A stretch of 11,158 nt of DNA from Rubrivivax sp. (GCA_004211235.1 SEEY01000069.1:1-11158), one strand, 5' to 3'. Shown: positions 1 to 7,292, counted from the stretch's first letter. A program made the numbers and translations. The notes: a model not told the origin generated them from the sequence alone.

Positions 1-134
1 CGCAGCACCTCCGCGGCGCTCGGGTTGTCCAGCAGCGCGAGCAGCAAGTGCTCGACGGTGATGAATTCGTGCCGCTGCTGGCGCGCTTCGACGAACGCCA
101 TGTGCAAACTGACTTCAAGCTCTTGCGCAATCAT
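1..134 (-). CDS. clpA: ATP-dependent Clp protease unfoldase ClpA, N-terminal fragment (cut by window edge)
   Basis: The first 44 codons of ClpA are present and the rest lies beyond base 1. The visible protein starts [17 protein letters not shown] and goes on with a [15 protein letters not shown] motif, the signature of the first Clp N-domain repeat that docks the adaptor ClpS. ClpA is the cytoplasmic AAA+ ring that unfolds substrates and feeds them to ClpP. Its ATG (132-134) overlaps the clpS stop codon as ATGA, the usual clpS-clpA arrangement, so the two are almost certainly co-transcribed and translationally coupled. The ATPase modules cannot be inspected here. Identity is firm from the N-domain plus the clpS linkage. 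Confidence 0.93.
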   Translation of the reverse strand, partial: MIAQELEVSLHMAFVEARQQRHEFITVEHLLLALLDNPSAAEVL

Positions 135-511
135 GCGGCCTCCATAATGCACTGCAGGGGATGGCCGGCACGCCGGGAGGCGGCCAGTACCAACTCCACC
201 TTGGTTGCGGCGACGTCCTTGGTGAAGACACCGCAGACTCCGCGACCCTCGTGGTGGATTTTGAGCATGATCTGCGTCGCCGTATCGAGGTCATGCCGGA
301 AAAATTCCTGCAGAACCATGACAACAAACTCCATCGGCGTGAAATCGTCGTTCAGCAGCAGAACCTGATAGAGCCGCGGCGGCTCGGTTTTCTGGGTCTG
401 CCGCTCGACGACGACCGCCCCGTCGCCTTCGTCCTTGCCCGGCTTCAAGGGAGGCACGGGCGGGGGCGGAGCCGACTGGTTTCGCGGTGAAAAAACGGGG
501 AGCACAGGCAT
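131..511 (-). CDS. clpS: ATP-dependent Clp protease adaptor ClpS
   Basis: 126-residue ClpS, which brings N-end-rule substrates to ClpAP. The core from about residue 45 carries the family landmarks: [17 protein letters not shown] (the N-degron pocket Asn-Asp-Asp and the TPMEFV helix), the [16 protein letters not shown] segment and the C-terminal HPLQCIME. The first 40 or so residues are Pro-rich and charged; this matches the flexible N-terminal extension that engages ClpA in other ClpS proteins, but it is longer than in the 106-residue E. coli protein. The start at 511 is the only ATG before the core. It has no Shine-Dalgarno sequence and is abutted by an inverted repeat (see the separate entry). 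A shorter non-ATG start inside the Pro-rich region cannot be excluded. The gene is divergent from the cold-shock gene and overlaps clpA by 4 bases. Confidence 0.94.
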   Translation of the reverse strand: MPVLPVFSPRNQSAPPPPVPPLKPGKDEGDGAVVVERQTQKTEPPRLYQVLLLNDDFTPMEFVVMVLQEFFRHDLDTATQIMLKIHHEGRGVCGVFTKDVAATKVELVLAASRRAGHPLQCIMEAA

Positions 512-541
512 GCGTCGATTCTATCGACGGGGGTATCCCCC
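512..541 (-). promoter_or_regulatory. clpS promoter -10 within paired palindromes (possible leaderless start and operator)
   Basis: Two perfect inverted repeats share base 529: CGTCGAT-TCT-ATCGACG (513-529) and GGGGG-TAT-CCCCC (529-541). On the minus strand the first contains TAGAAT (523 to 518), 5 of 6 to the sigma70 -10. It is followed by six bases and then the A of the clpS ATG, so a standard -10 to +1 spacing puts transcription start on the start codon itself. No convincing -35 is visible 16-18 bases upstream; that zone is occupied by the G5/C5 palindrome. This suggests a leaderless mRNA and possibly a repressor or activator operator, both inferred. Confidence 0.4.
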
Positions 542-629
542 TCGCCGATGGCAGGCACTTGGCGACATTGCGCGGAATTGCAAGCGCCCCCTCCGTTCTG
601 AGGGTGAACCCGGCCGGGAAGGTCCCGAA

Positions 630-657
630 TTGACGCATTTGTTCACGTCACCAAAAT
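630..657 (+). promoter_or_regulatory. candidate sigma70 promoter of the cold-shock gene
   Basis: TTGACG (630-635, 5 of 6 to the -35) is followed after 16 bases by CAAAAT (652-657, 4 of 6 to the -10). Predicted start is near 664, giving a leader of about 36 bases that begins with the hairpin described separately. The fit is moderate and judged by eye. Confidence 0.4.
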
Positions 658-662
658 CCGAC

Positions 663-679
663 CGCCTCCCAAGGAGGTG
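663..679 (+). promoter_or_regulatory. leader hairpin sequestering a perfect Shine-Dalgarno sequence
   Basis: CGCCTCC (663-669) pairs with GGAGGTG (673-679) across a CAA loop: seven pairs, one of them G-U. The 3' arm is part of AAGGAGGTG (671-679), an essentially perfect anti-16S match. It lies about 20 bases before the ATG, too far to be the normal site. A second, weaker GGAG (691-694) sits at normal distance. Either this is a standby or alternative ribosome site controlled by structure, or a 5'-terminal stabilising stem. The pairing is seen in the sequence; the function is inferred. Confidence 0.4.
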
Positions 680-699
680 CCGAAAATAACGGAGACAAG

Positions 700-945
700 A
701 TGATGGCACTGGGCAAAGTCAAATGGTTCAACGATGCCAAGGGCTTTGGTTTCATTGAACCGGAAGCTGGCGGCGACGACGTCTTCGCCCATTTCTCGGC
801 GATCCAGATGGAAGGCTTCCGGACGCTGAAGCAGGGCTCGCAGGTTCAGTTCGATCTCGTGCAAGGTCCGAAGGGCCAGTTGGCCCAGAACATCACGCCC
901 ACGGAAGCCGCTGCGCTCGCCGCAGAGCAGCCGCAGGCATCCTGA
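700..945 (+). CDS. cold-shock domain protein (CspA family)
   Basis: Single cold-shock domain protein, a small five-stranded OB-fold RNA chaperone that binds single-stranded nucleic acid and melts RNA structure. From residue 4 it reads [20 protein letters not shown]1 is KGFGFI (14-19) and RNP2 is VFAHF (28-32), with the aromatic residues used for base stacking. The domain ends near residue 65 (AQNITP); a short Ala/Glu/Gln-rich tail follows. Tandem ATGs at 700 and 703 are both possible. GGAG at 691-694 is 5 bases from the first and 8 from the second, and family proteins usually start like the second (MALGKVKWF), so 703 may be the main start. It is monocistronic, followed by a strong terminator and divergent from clpS. 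Whether it is cold-induced or constitutive cannot be told from the protein. Confidence 0.93.
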   Translation: MMALGKVKWFNDAKGFGFIEPEAGGDDVFAHFSAIQMEGFRTLKQGSQVQFDLVQGPKGQLAQNITPTEAAALAAEQPQAS

Positions 946-962
946 ACGCTGACTTGAGGACA

Positions 963-999
963 GAGCCCCGCGGCTGCGCGCCCCGGGGCTTTTCTCTTT
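963..999 (+). terminator. intrinsic terminator of the cold-shock gene
   Basis: AGCCCCG (964-970) pairs perfectly with CGGGGCT (984-990), extendable by G963-T991, and is followed by TTTTCTCTTT (990-999). It lies 18 bases after the stop codon. The 13-base loop is long but the GC stem plus T-run is classical. Confidence 0.85.
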
Positions 1000-1034
1000 G
1001 CGCTGCCGAAGCCGGCATAGACGCTCGAAGAAGC

Positions 1035-1071
1035 GCCGCCTCGCCCTGCCAGCGCAGGCGGGCAAGGCGGC
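1035..1071 (+). other. long imperfect stem-loop upstream of monomeric IDH
   Basis: GCCGCCT (1035-1041) pairs with AGGCGGC (1065-1071), and inside it CCTGC (1045-1049) pairs with GCAGG (1054-1058) around a CAGC loop. No T-run follows, so it is a poor terminator. It ends right beside the candidate promoter of the next gene. It may be a backup terminator remnant or a chance product of high GC. Confidence 0.35.
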
Positions 1072-1072
1072 T

Positions 1073-1081
1073 TGCTAAAGT
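1073..1081 (+). promoter_or_regulatory. candidate extended -10 promoter for monomeric IDH
   Basis: TGC-TAAAGT has the extended -10 TG plus a hexamer matching 4 of 6. There is no good -35. It would give a leader of roughly 60 bases before the ATG at 1148. The call is weak and made only because nothing better is visible between the terminator and the gene. Confidence 0.3.
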
Positions 1082-1147
1082 TGCCGGCTTGCGCGCGGCC
1101 GCCTGCCCTGCGCGCGGCACTGATTCTTCTTCTACCGGATCCTCCTC

Positions 1148-3388
1148 ATGACCGCCGACAAGACGCCCAAGATCGTTTACACCCTGACCGACGAGGCCCC
1201 GCGCCTGGCCACCGCCTCGCTGCTGCCGGTCGTCCAGGCCTTCGCGGCTCAGGCGGGCATCGACGTCGTCACCAGCGACATCTCGGTGGCCGGCCGCATC
1301 CTGGGCCAGTTCCCGGAATTGCTGAGCGAGGAACAGCGCGCGCCGGACAACCTCGCCGCTCTGGGCAAGCTCACGCTCAAGCCCGAGGCCAACATCATCA
1401 AGCTGCCCAACATCAGCGCGTCCGTGTCGCAGCTGAAGGCAGCCATCAAGGAACTGCAGGAGAAGGGCTACGCGATTCCGGACTACCCGGAGAAGCCCGA
1501 GACGGATGAACAGAGGGACATCCGCGCCCGCTACAACAAGTGCATCGGCTCGGCCGTGAACCCGGTGCTGCGCGAAGGCAACTCGGATCGCCGCGCGCCC
1601 AAGGCCGTCAAGGAATACGCGCGCAAGAACCCGCACCGCATGGACGAGTGGAGCCAGGCCTCGCGCTCGCACGTGTCCCACATGCATGACGGCGACTTCT
1701 ATCACGGTGAAAAGTCCATGACGCTGGACCGCGCCCGCGACGTGAAGATGGAGCTGATCACCAAGAGTGGCAAGACCATCGTGCTGAAGGAGAAGGTCTC
1801 GCTGCTGGACCGCGAAGTCATCGACTCGATGTACATGAGCAAGAAGGCGCTGCTGGCCTTCTATGAAAAGGAGATCGAGGACGCGCGCAAGACCGGCGTG
1901 ATGTTCTCGCTGCACGTCAAGGCCACCATGATGAAGGTGTCCCACCCCATCGTCTTCGGCCACTGCGTGCGCATCTTCTACCGGGAGGCGTTCGAGAAGC
2001 ACGCCAAGCTGTTCGAGGAGCTGGGCGTCAACGTCAACAACGGCATGGGTGACCTGTACGCCAAGATCGCCAGCCTGCCGAGTGCCAAGCAGGACGAGAT
2101 CAAGCGCGACCTGCACGCCTGCCACGAGCACCGCCCCGAGCTGGCCATGGTCGACTCGGCCAAGGGCATCACCAACTTCCATTCGCCCAACGACGTCATC
2201 GTCGACGCGTCCATGCCCGCCATGATCCGCAGCGGCGGCAAGATGTACGGTGCCGACGGCCGCCTGAAGGACGTGAAGGCCGTGATGCCCGAGTCGACCT
2301 TCGCCCGCATCTACCAGGAGATCATCAACTTCTGCAAGTGGCACGGTGCTTTCGACCCGCGCACGATGGGCACCGTGCCCAACGTCGGCCTGATGGCCCA
2401 GCAGGCCGAGGAATACGGCTCGCACGACAAGACCTTCGAGATCCCGGAAGACGGCGTCGCCAACATCACCGACATCGCCACGGGCGAGGTGCTGATGAGC
2501 CAGGACGTCGAGCAGGGCGACATCTGGCGCATGTGCCAGTGCAAGGACGCCGCCATCCGCGACTGGGTCAAGCTGGCCGTCACGCGCGCCCGCAACTCCG
2601 GCATGCCGGTGGTGTTCTGGCTCGACCAGTACCGCCCGCATGAGGCGCAGCTGATCACCAAGGTCAGGATGTACCTGCACGAGCACAACACGGCCGGCCT
2701 GGACATCCAGATCATGAGCCAGGTGCGCGCCATGCGTTACACGCTGGAGCGCGTCATCCGCGGCCTGGACACGATCAGCGCCACCGGCAACATCCTGCGC
2801 GACTACCTGACCGACCTGTTCCCGATCATGGAACTCGGCACCTCGGCCAAGATGCTGTCCATCGTGCCGCTGATGGCCGGCGGCGGCATGTACGAGACGG
2901 GCGCCGGCGGCTCGGCGCCAAAGCATGTGCAGCAGCTGGTGGAAGAGAACCACCTGCGCTGGGACTCGCTGGGCGAGTTCCTGGCCTTGGCCGTGAGCCT
3001 GGAGGACGTGGGCCTGAAGACCGGCAATGCCAAGGCCAAGGTGCTGTCCAAGGCACTGGACGCCGCCACCGGCAAGCTGCTGGACAACGGCAAGGGTCCG
3101 AGCCCCAAGACCGGTGAACTCGACAACCGCGGCAGCCACTTCTACCTGACGCTGTACTGGGCGCAGGAACTGGCCGCGCAGACGGAAGACGCCGATCTGG
3201 CCGCGAAGTTCAAGCCACTGGCCGAGAGCCTGAGCGCCAACGAGGCCAAGATCGCCGCGGAGTTCAAGGCGGTTCAGGGCCAGCCGACCGACATCGGCGG
3301 CTACTTCCTGCCGGATGTGGCCAAGCTCGACAAGGTGATGCGTCCGAGCGAGATCTTCAACGCCGCGCTGGCCTCGCTGGCCAGCTGA
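1148..3388 (+). CDS. icd2: NADP-dependent isocitrate dehydrogenase, monomeric type (IDH-II)
   Basis: Full-length 746-residue monomeric IDH (Azotobacter vinelandii enzyme: about 741). It oxidises isocitrate to 2-oxoglutarate and CO2 with NADP+ in the cytoplasmic TCA cycle. It opens [12 protein letters not shown]; the substrate-binding segment [17 protein letters not shown] lies at residues 135-151, with Ser135 and Asn138 in the places of the A. vinelandii Ser132 and Asn135. Later landmarks include [52 protein letters not shown] and GSAPKHVQQ. No break or missing block is seen. The ATG is chosen by agreement with the family N-terminus, although its Shine-Dalgarno sequence is poor. This fold class is unrelated at sequence level to the dimeric Icd encoded convergently at 3885-5138. 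The symbol icd2 only separates the two; naming varies between species. Confidence 0.96.
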   Translation: MTADKTPKIVYTLTDEAPRLATASLLPVVQAFAAQAGIDVVTSDISVAGRILGQFPELLSEEQRAPDNLAALGKLTLKPEANIIKLPNISASVSQLKAAIKELQEKGYAIPDYPEKPETDEQRDIRARYNKCIGSAVNPVLREGNSDRRAPKAVKEYARKNPHRMDEWSQASRSHVSHMHDGDFYHGEKSMTLDRARDVKMELITKSGKTIVLKEKVSLLDREVIDSMYMSKKALLAFYEKEIEDARKTGVMFSLHVKATMMKVSHPIVFGHCVRIFYREAFEKHAKLFEELGVNVNNGMGDLYAKIASLPSAKQDEIKRDLHACHEHRPELAMVDSAKGITNFHSPNDVIVDASMPAMIRSGGKMYGADGRLKDVKAVMPESTFARIYQEIINFCKWHGAFDPRTMGTVPNVGLMAQQAEEYGSHDKTFEIPEDGVANITDIATGEVLMSQDVEQGDIWRMCQCKDAAIRDWVKLAVTRARNSGMPVVFWLDQYRPHEAQLITKVRMYLHEHNTAGLDIQIMSQVRAMRYTLERVIRGLDTISATGNILRDYLTDLFPIMELGTSAKMLSIVPLMAGGGMYETGAGGSAPKHVQQLVEENHLRWDSLGEFLALAVSLEDVGLKTGNAKAKVLSKALDAATGKLLDNGKGPSPKTGELDNRGSHFYLTLYWAQELAAQTEDADLAAKFKPLAESLSANEAKIAAEFKAVQGQPTDIGGYFLPDVAKLDKVMRPSEIFNAALASLAS

Positions 3389-3404
3389 ACGGCAGCCGCC
3401 GTCA

Positions 3405-3422
3405 ACGGGGCCGCGGCCCCGT
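3405..3422. terminator. perfect 18-base palindrome after monomeric IDH, possible bidirectional terminator stem
   Basis: ACGGGGCCG/CGGCCCCGT is a perfect inverted repeat 17 bases past the IDH stop codon. It has no T-run on either strand, so it is more a stalling or 3'-end-protecting hairpin than a full intrinsic terminator. Its place between convergent genes supports a transcript-end role. Confidence 0.5.
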
Positions 3423-3438
3423 ACCACTGACGCCACTC

Positions 3439-3473
3439 ACGCCGCTGCGCAGTCGCTGCCAGCGGCGTTCTTC
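3439..3473 (+). terminator. second stem-loop terminator of monomeric IDH
   Basis: ACGCCGCTG (3439-3447) pairs perfectly with CAGCGGCGT (3460-3468) over a 12-base loop, followed by TTCTTC (3468-3473). The T-run is imperfect. Its 3' end touches the stop codon of the convergent decarboxylase-family gene (3472), so both transcripts would end here. Confidence 0.6.
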
Positions 3474-3840
3474 ATGGCGCGGCGTCGACGACCTCGGCGG
3501 CCGCGCGAAAGGCGTCCACCGCCGCCGGAAAGCCGCAGTAGACACTGGCATGCAAGAAGATTTCCTGCAGCTCTTCCACCGTCACGCCGTTGTTCAGCGC
3601 GCCACGCACATGGGTCTTCAACTCGTGCATGCGGCCCAGCGCCACCAGCATCGCCACCGTGACGATGCTGCGCGTGCGCAGGTCCAGGCCGGGGCGCTGC
3701 CAGGTGTTGCCCCAGGCGTGGCGGGTAACCAACTCCTGCAGCGGCTCGGTGAACGGCGTGGCCTTGGCCAGCGCTGCGTCGACGTAGCCATCACCCAGCA
3801 CGGCGCGGCGGGTGGCAAGGCCTTGGGAATCGAGATCCAT
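3472..3840 (-). CDS. carboxymuconolactone decarboxylase family protein (PcaC-like)
   Basis: 122-residue single-domain member of the CMD/AhpD-like all-helical family. It is close to the gamma-carboxymuconolactone decarboxylase (PcaC) pattern: WGNTWQRPGLDLRTRS (43-58), ALGRMHELKTHVRGALNNGVT (68-87) and HASVYCGFPAA (97-107). His72, Glu73 and Cys102 lie at conserved sites. There is only one cysteine in the YCG segment and no AhpD-type CxxC, which favours the decarboxylase-like branch over a peroxidase-type role. The start at 3840 has AAGGAGT four bases upstream. An upstream in-frame extension exists but overlaps icd and looks spurious. The gene follows icd by 44 bases on the same strand and probably shares its transcript. 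No protocatechuate-pathway genes are in the window, so activity in that pathway is unproven. Confidence 0.85.
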   Translation of the reverse strand: MDLDSQGLATRRAVLGDGYVDAALAKATPFTEPLQELVTRHAWGNTWQRPGLDLRTRSIVTVAMLVALGRMHELKTHVRGALNNGVTVEELQEIFLHASVYCGFPAAVDAFRAAAEVVDAAP

Positions 3841-3884
3841 GACAACTCCTTCGGTGCGGCGCGCAGGACAAGCGCCCGCCGTGG

Positions 3885-5138
3885 TCAGTCCATCTGGTCG
3901 ATCAGCACCTGCCCAAAGCCGGAGCACGACACCTGCGTCGCGCCGTCCATCAGCCGGGCGAAGTCGTAGGTGACCTTCTTGCTCAGGATGGCCTTCTCCA
4001 TCGCGCTGATGATCAGGTCGGCGGCTTCGGCCCAGCCAATGTGCCGCAGCATCATCTCGGCCGACAGGATGGACGAGCCGGGGTTGACGTAGTCCTTGCC
4101 GGCGTACTTGGGCGCGGTGCCATGCGTGGCTTCGAACATGGCCACCGTGTCGCTCATGTTGGCGCCCGGGGCGATGCCGATGCCGCCCACCTGGGCGGCC
4201 AGCGCATCGGAGATGTAGTCGCCGTTGAGGTTCAACGTGGCGATGACGCTGTACTCCGCCGGCCGCAGGATGATCTGCTGCAGGAAAGCGTCGGCGATGA
4301 CGTCCTTGATGGTGATCGTCTTGCCCGTCTTCGGGCTCTTCAGCCGGCACCACGGGCCGCCGTCGATCAACTCCGCGCCGAACTCCTTCTGCGCCAGTCC
4401 ATAGCCCCAGTCCCGGAAGGCGCCTTCCGTGAACTTCATGATGTTGCCCTTGTGCACCAGCGTGACGGACGGCTTCTCGTGGTCGATCGCGTACTGGATG
4501 GCCTTGCGCACGAGGCGCTCCGTGCCTTCGCGACTGACCGGCTTGACGCCGATGGCCGATGTCTCGGGGAAGCGCAGCTTCTTGGCGCCCAGCTCATCGC
4601 GCAGGAAGGCGATCAGCTTCTTGGCCTTGTCGCTGCCGGCCTCGTATTCGATGCCGGCGTAGATGTCTTCCGAGTTCTCGCGGAAGATCACCATGTCGAC
4701 CTTGTGCGGCTCCTTCACGGGGCTGGGCACGCCGTCGAAATAGCGCACCGGGCGCAGGCAGACGAAGAGATCCAGCTCCTGGCGCAGCGTGACGTTCAGC
4801 GAGCGGATGCCGCCGCCGACGGGCGTGGTCAGCGGGCCCTTGATGGAGACGATATGTTCTTTCGCGGCCTGCACCGTTTCGGCGGGCAGCCAGGTGTCGG
4901 GCCCGTACAGGCGCGTGCTCTTTTCACCGGCGAAGATCTCCATCCAGCGGATCTGCCGCGTGCCGCCGTAGGCCTTGGCCACGGCCGCGTCCACCACCCT
5001 CAGCATCACGGGCGTGACATCCAGCCCGACGCCGTCACCTTCGATGTAGGGAATGATGGGCTGATCGGGAACGTTCAGCGACAAGTCGGCATTGACGGTG
5101 ATCTTCCGGCCGCCTTCGGGCACCGTGATGTGGGACAT
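3885..5138 (-). CDS. icd: NADP-dependent isocitrate dehydrogenase, homodimeric type I
   Basis: 417-residue Icd that aligns with E. coli Icd almost without gaps, so E. coli numbering can be read directly. The isocitrate-binding loop RSLNVTLRQ contains Ser113, Asn115 and Arg119; Arg129, Arg153 and Tyr160 are present, as are Lys230, the metal ligands Asp283/307/311, and Lys344-Tyr345 that select NADP over NAD. It performs the same TCA step as the monomeric enzyme at 1148-3388. Ser113 is the residue phosphorylated by AceK in E. coli; whether this host has AceK is not visible. Only a weak Shine-Dalgarno sequence precedes the ATG. Icd sits 64 bases downstream of the SafE-like gene and 44 bases upstream of the CMD-family gene, all on minus. 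Confidence 0.97.
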   Translation of the reverse strand: MSHITVPEGGRKITVNADLSLNVPDQPIIPYIEGDGVGLDVTPVMLRVVDAAVAKAYGGTRQIRWMEIFAGEKSTRLYGPDTWLPAETVQAAKEHIVSIKGPLTTPVGGGIRSLNVTLRQELDLFVCLRPVRYFDGVPSPVKEPHKVDMVIFRENSEDIYAGIEYEAGSDKAKKLIAFLRDELGAKKLRFPETSAIGVKPVSREGTERLVRKAIQYAIDHEKPSVTLVHKGNIMKFTEGAFRDWGYGLAQKEFGAELIDGGPWCRLKSPKTGKTITIKDVIADAFLQQIILRPAEYSVIATLNLNGDYISDALAAQVGGIGIAPGANMSDTVAMFEATHGTAPKYAGKDYVNPGSSILSAEMMLRHIGWAEAADLIISAMEKAILSKKVTYDFARLMDGATQVSCSGFGQVLIDQMD

Positions 5139-5178
5139 GGCTTGTGGACTCTCGGGAAATCAGACCCGGCGAGTTTAT

Positions 5179-5195
5179 GGCGGCCCTCTGCCGCC
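5179..5195. other. hairpin between SafE-like gene and icd
   Basis: GGCGGC (5179-5184) pairs with GCCGCC (5190-5195) over a five-base loop in the 64-base gap between the two genes. There is no T-run, so it is at best a partial terminator or processing site separating hemN-safE from icd. Little more can be said. Confidence 0.35.
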
Positions 5196-5202
5196 CACGC
5201 GC

Positions 5203-5823
5203 CTAACAGGCCAGCAGCACGGTCTGCCACACGCCATGCACCAGCCCCCAGCCGGCGCCGGCCGCCAGTGCCAGGCCCGACAGCCTCAGCGCCAGCACGT
5301 CGCCACCGGCACCGCGCCGCGCCAGCCGCGCACGCCACAAGGGCGCGATGACGAGACCCGGCGTGCTGGCCAGCGCAAAGCCGGCCATCGCCAGCCCGCC
5401 GCTGAGCGCCGAGCCGGACAGGCCCGCCAGCAGCAGTGCCGCATGCAGCAGGCCGCAGGGCATGGCGACCCAGGCCAGGCCGGTGGCGAAGGCATGGCGT
5501 GGCTGAGGACGCCAGGTGACGATCCCGGCCCACATCGGCATGCGGCCGCGCACCAGCAGCGTCAGGCCGAACAGCAACAACGCCGCCTGCAGCAGCGCCC
5601 AGGCGGGCTGCAGCAGCGTGGCGCCCTGCGAGGCGCGGGCCAACGCTTCGGCGGAGGCGGCCGCCAGCACGCCGCCGGCCGTGTAGCCCAGCAGGCGCCC
5701 GGCCATCAACCGGACCGGCCGCCGCCCGCCGGCCAATGCACAGGGCGCGCTGCACATGGCCGCGCAGTGCGGCATGCCGGCCAGCCCCATGAGCGTGGCG
5801 GAAGCGATCAGCGCGGCGTTCAC
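5203..5823 (-). CDS. TauE/SafE-like (COG2836) inner-membrane protein of the hemN/fnr neighbourhood
   Basis: 206-residue, highly hydrophobic protein with roughly six predicted membrane spans and short loops. The first span carries the family motif MGLAGMPHCAAMC (12-24): His19, Cys20, Met23, Cys24, with Cys28 beyond. A second motif, MPCGLLHAAL, starts the second half, giving the two-repeat layout of the family. It is annotated as a sulfite/organosulfonate exporter type, but in betaproteobacteria this subgroup commonly sits with cbb3 oxidase assembly genes, hemN and fnr. A thiol or metal-related role fits the His/Cys/Met motif better than sulfite export; that is inference. The GTG at 5823 is chosen because it lies two bases after the hemN stop codon and gives the expected MxxALIASATLMGL N-terminus. 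No Shine-Dalgarno sequence is present, so coupling to hemN is likely. Confidence 0.8.
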   Translation of the reverse strand: MNAALIASATLMGLAGMPHCAAMCSAPCALAGGRRPVRLMAGRLLGYTAGGVLAAASAEALARASQGATLLQPAWALLQAALLLFGLTLLVRGRMPMWAGIVTWRPQPRHAFATGLAWVAMPCGLLHAALLLAGLSGSALSGGLAMAGFALASTPGLVIAPLWRARLARRGAGGDVLALRLSGLALAAGAGWGLVHGVWQTVLLAC

Positions 5824-5825
5824 GT

Positions 5826-7208
5826 CTACAGGATCTTGGAGAAGCGCTCGCGGTTCGCGTCGGCCTGCAGGAAGCGGTCGAACACCATCGCCACGGCACG
5901 CACGAAGTACCAGCCCAGCGGCGTCACCTCGATGGCATCCGGCTCGACGACGACCAGCCCCTGCTCCGCCAGTTGCGCCAGCCGCGCCAGCTCGGGCGCG
6001 AAGTAGGTCGGCACGTCCACCAGGTAGGCCGCGGCGATGGACTCGTACACCACGCGCCCCTGGCACATCAGCGCCATGATGACGGCGCGGCGCAGCAGGT
6101 CGTCGCGCGTCAGTGCCAGGCCGCGCTGCACCGGCAGCTGACGCTGGCGCAGCGCGTCCTCGTACTCCTCCATCGTCTTGGCGTTCTGCGCGTAGGTCGC
6201 GCCGACGCGGCTGATGGACGACACGCCCAGGCCGACGAGGTCGCAGTCCGGCTGCGTCGAATAACCCTGGAAGCCCCGGTGCAGCAGGCCCTGGCGCTTG
6301 GCGACGGCCAGCGGATCGTCGGGCAAGGCGAAGTGGTCCATGCCGATGTAGTCATAGCCCTGGCCCAGCAGCGCACTGATGGCGCCCGACAGCATGGCCA
6401 GCTTGTCGCCCGCCGGCGGCAGCAGCTCGGCGACGATGCGGCGCTGCGGCTTGAATCGCTGCGGCAGGTGGGCATAGGCATACATCGCGATGCGGTCGGG
6501 GCGCAGTTCGGCAACCTGCTGGATGGTGCGGGCGAAGCTGGCCGGCGTCTGCAGCGGCAGGCCGTAGATGAGGTCGACATTGGTGGACGCAAAACCCAGC
6601 TCGCGGGCCTGGCTCATCAACGCGGCCACCTGCTCGAAGGGCTGCACGCGGTGCACGGCCTTCTGCACGGCGGCATCGAAGTCCTGCACGCCGAAGGACA
6701 GGCGGTTGAAACCCAATGCACGCAGATGCGCCAGCCGCGCCGCGTCCACGGTGCGCGGGTCCACCTCGATGGACAGCTCCGCGCCCGGCATCAGCCTGAA
6801 GCGCTGGCGGATGGTGTGCATCAGCGCGCCGAGCTCGTCATCGGACAGGAAGGTGGGCGAGCCGCCGCCCAGGTGCAGCTGCGACACCGGCGCCGGGCCG
6901 CCCAGCGCCTCCACCACCAGGTCCATCTCCGTCGTCAGCGCCGCCAGGTAGGGCGCCGCGCGCTCGTGGTGGCGCGTGATGATCTTGTTGCAGGCGCAGT
7001 AGTAGCAGAGCTGCGCGCAGAACGGGATGTGCACGTAGATCGACAAAGGCTGCGCGGTGCTGCGCTGGCGCAGCGCCTGCAGGTGCTGCGCGCCCTGGTG
7101 GGCCTCCACGAAACGGTCGGCCGTGGGGTAGGAGGTGTAGCGCGGGCCGGCCACGTCGTGGCGGCGCAGCACATCGGCATCGAGGGGGCGATGGGTGACA
7201 GCAGGCAT
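5826..7208 (-). CDS. hemN: oxygen-independent coproporphyrinogen III oxidase HemN
   Basis: 460-residue radical-SAM enzyme (E. coli HemN: 457) that decarboxylates coproporphyrinogen III to protoporphyrinogen IX without oxygen, for haem synthesis under low oxygen. RYTSYPTADRF (23-33) is the HemN N-terminal signature. The [4Fe-4S] motif is C64-x3-C68-x2-C71-x-C73 in HIPFCAQLCYYCACNKI; the fourth cysteine separates true HemN from HemW. GGGSPTFL, EVDPRT, SFGVQDF and DLIYGLP follow in order, and a C-terminal HemN domain is present. The start at 7208 is chosen by family length; longer reading of the frame would run through fnr. No Shine-Dalgarno sequence precedes it. An FNR box centred 41.5 bases upstream of the ATG predicts anaerobic activation. 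A SafE-like gene follows in the same operon. Confidence 0.95.
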   Translation of the reverse strand: MPAVTHRPLDADVLRRHDVAGPRYTSYPTADRFVEAHQGAQHLQALRQRSTAQPLSIYVHIPFCAQLCYYCACNKIITRHHERAAPYLAALTTEMDLVVEALGGPAPVSQLHLGGGSPTFLSDDELGALMHTIRQRFRLMPGAELSIEVDPRTVDAARLAHLRALGFNRLSFGVQDFDAAVQKAVHRVQPFEQVAALMSQARELGFASTNVDLIYGLPLQTPASFARTIQQVAELRPDRIAMYAYAHLPQRFKPQRRIVAELLPPAGDKLAMLSGAISALLGQGYDYIGMDHFALPDDPLAVAKRQGLLHRGFQGYSTQPDCDLVGLGVSSISRVGATYAQNAKTMEEYEDALRQRQLPVQRGLALTRDDLLRRAVIMALMCQGRVVYESIAAAYLVDVPTYFAPELARLAQLAEQGLVVVEPDAIEVTPLGWYFVRAVAMVFDRFLQADANRERFSKIL

Positions 7209-7214
7209 GGGGCG

Positions 7215-7220
7215 ACTGTG
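7215..7220 (-). promoter_or_regulatory. possible -10 of hemN, FNR class II geometry
   Basis: On the minus strand CACAGT (3 of 6 to the consensus) lies with its centre 32 bases from the FNR-box centre. This is the distance between an FNR site at -41.5 and a -10. It would start transcription on the A of the hemN ATG. The hexamer itself is weak; spacing is the main argument. Confidence 0.3.
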
Positions 7221-7242
7221 CCGACGCCGCGGCTTCACGGCC

Positions 7243-7256
7243 TTGATCCACGTCAA
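7243..7256. promoter_or_regulatory. FNR (Anr-type) binding site shared by hemN and fnr
   Basis: TTGAT-CCAC-GTCAA matches the FNR consensus TTGAT-N4-ATCAA at 9 of 10 positions. It lies in the 84-base gap between two divergent genes, one of which encodes FNR itself, 34 bases from the hemN ATG and 36 from the fnr ATG. Activation of hemN and autoregulation of fnr are inferred from family knowledge. Confidence 0.85.
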
Positions 7257-7278
7257 GCGCGTGCGGCTCCACCGCCCC

Positions 7279-7284
7279 AAGAAT
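7279..7284 (+). promoter_or_regulatory. candidate -10 of fnr
   Basis: AAGAAT matches 4 of 6 of the -10 hexamer. Its centre is exactly 32 bases from the FNR-box centre, which puts the box at -41.5 and the start near 7291, two bases before the ATG. This is consistent with FNR-activated fnr and an almost leaderless message. Confidence 0.4.
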
Positions 7285-7292
7285 CCGGCGCC

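Noticed and set aside
558..574. TTGGCGACATTGCGC upstream of the cold-shock gene as a sigma54 promoter
   Set aside because: The GG-to-GC distance is 9 bases instead of 12, which sigma54 does not tolerate.
893..3436. 847-codon minus-strand open frame opposite monomeric IDH
   Set aside because: It is exactly antisense to a well-conserved gene, rich in His/Val/Leu/Asp in the way GC3-biased antisense frames are, with no recognisable domain.
3841..4353. N-terminal extension of the CMD-family protein into icd
   Set aside because: The extension is an out-of-frame reading of icd; the ATG at 3840 has a good Shine-Dalgarno sequence and gives the family length.
4041..5351. 436-codon plus-strand frame opposite icd
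   Set aside because: Antisense of Icd, whose catalytic residues are all present; no domain is recognisable in the shadow.
5973..7292. Plus-strand frame that extends FNR upstream by about 440 codons
   Set aside because: It runs antisense to hemN; FNR has its normal length and N-terminal cysteines when started at 7293.
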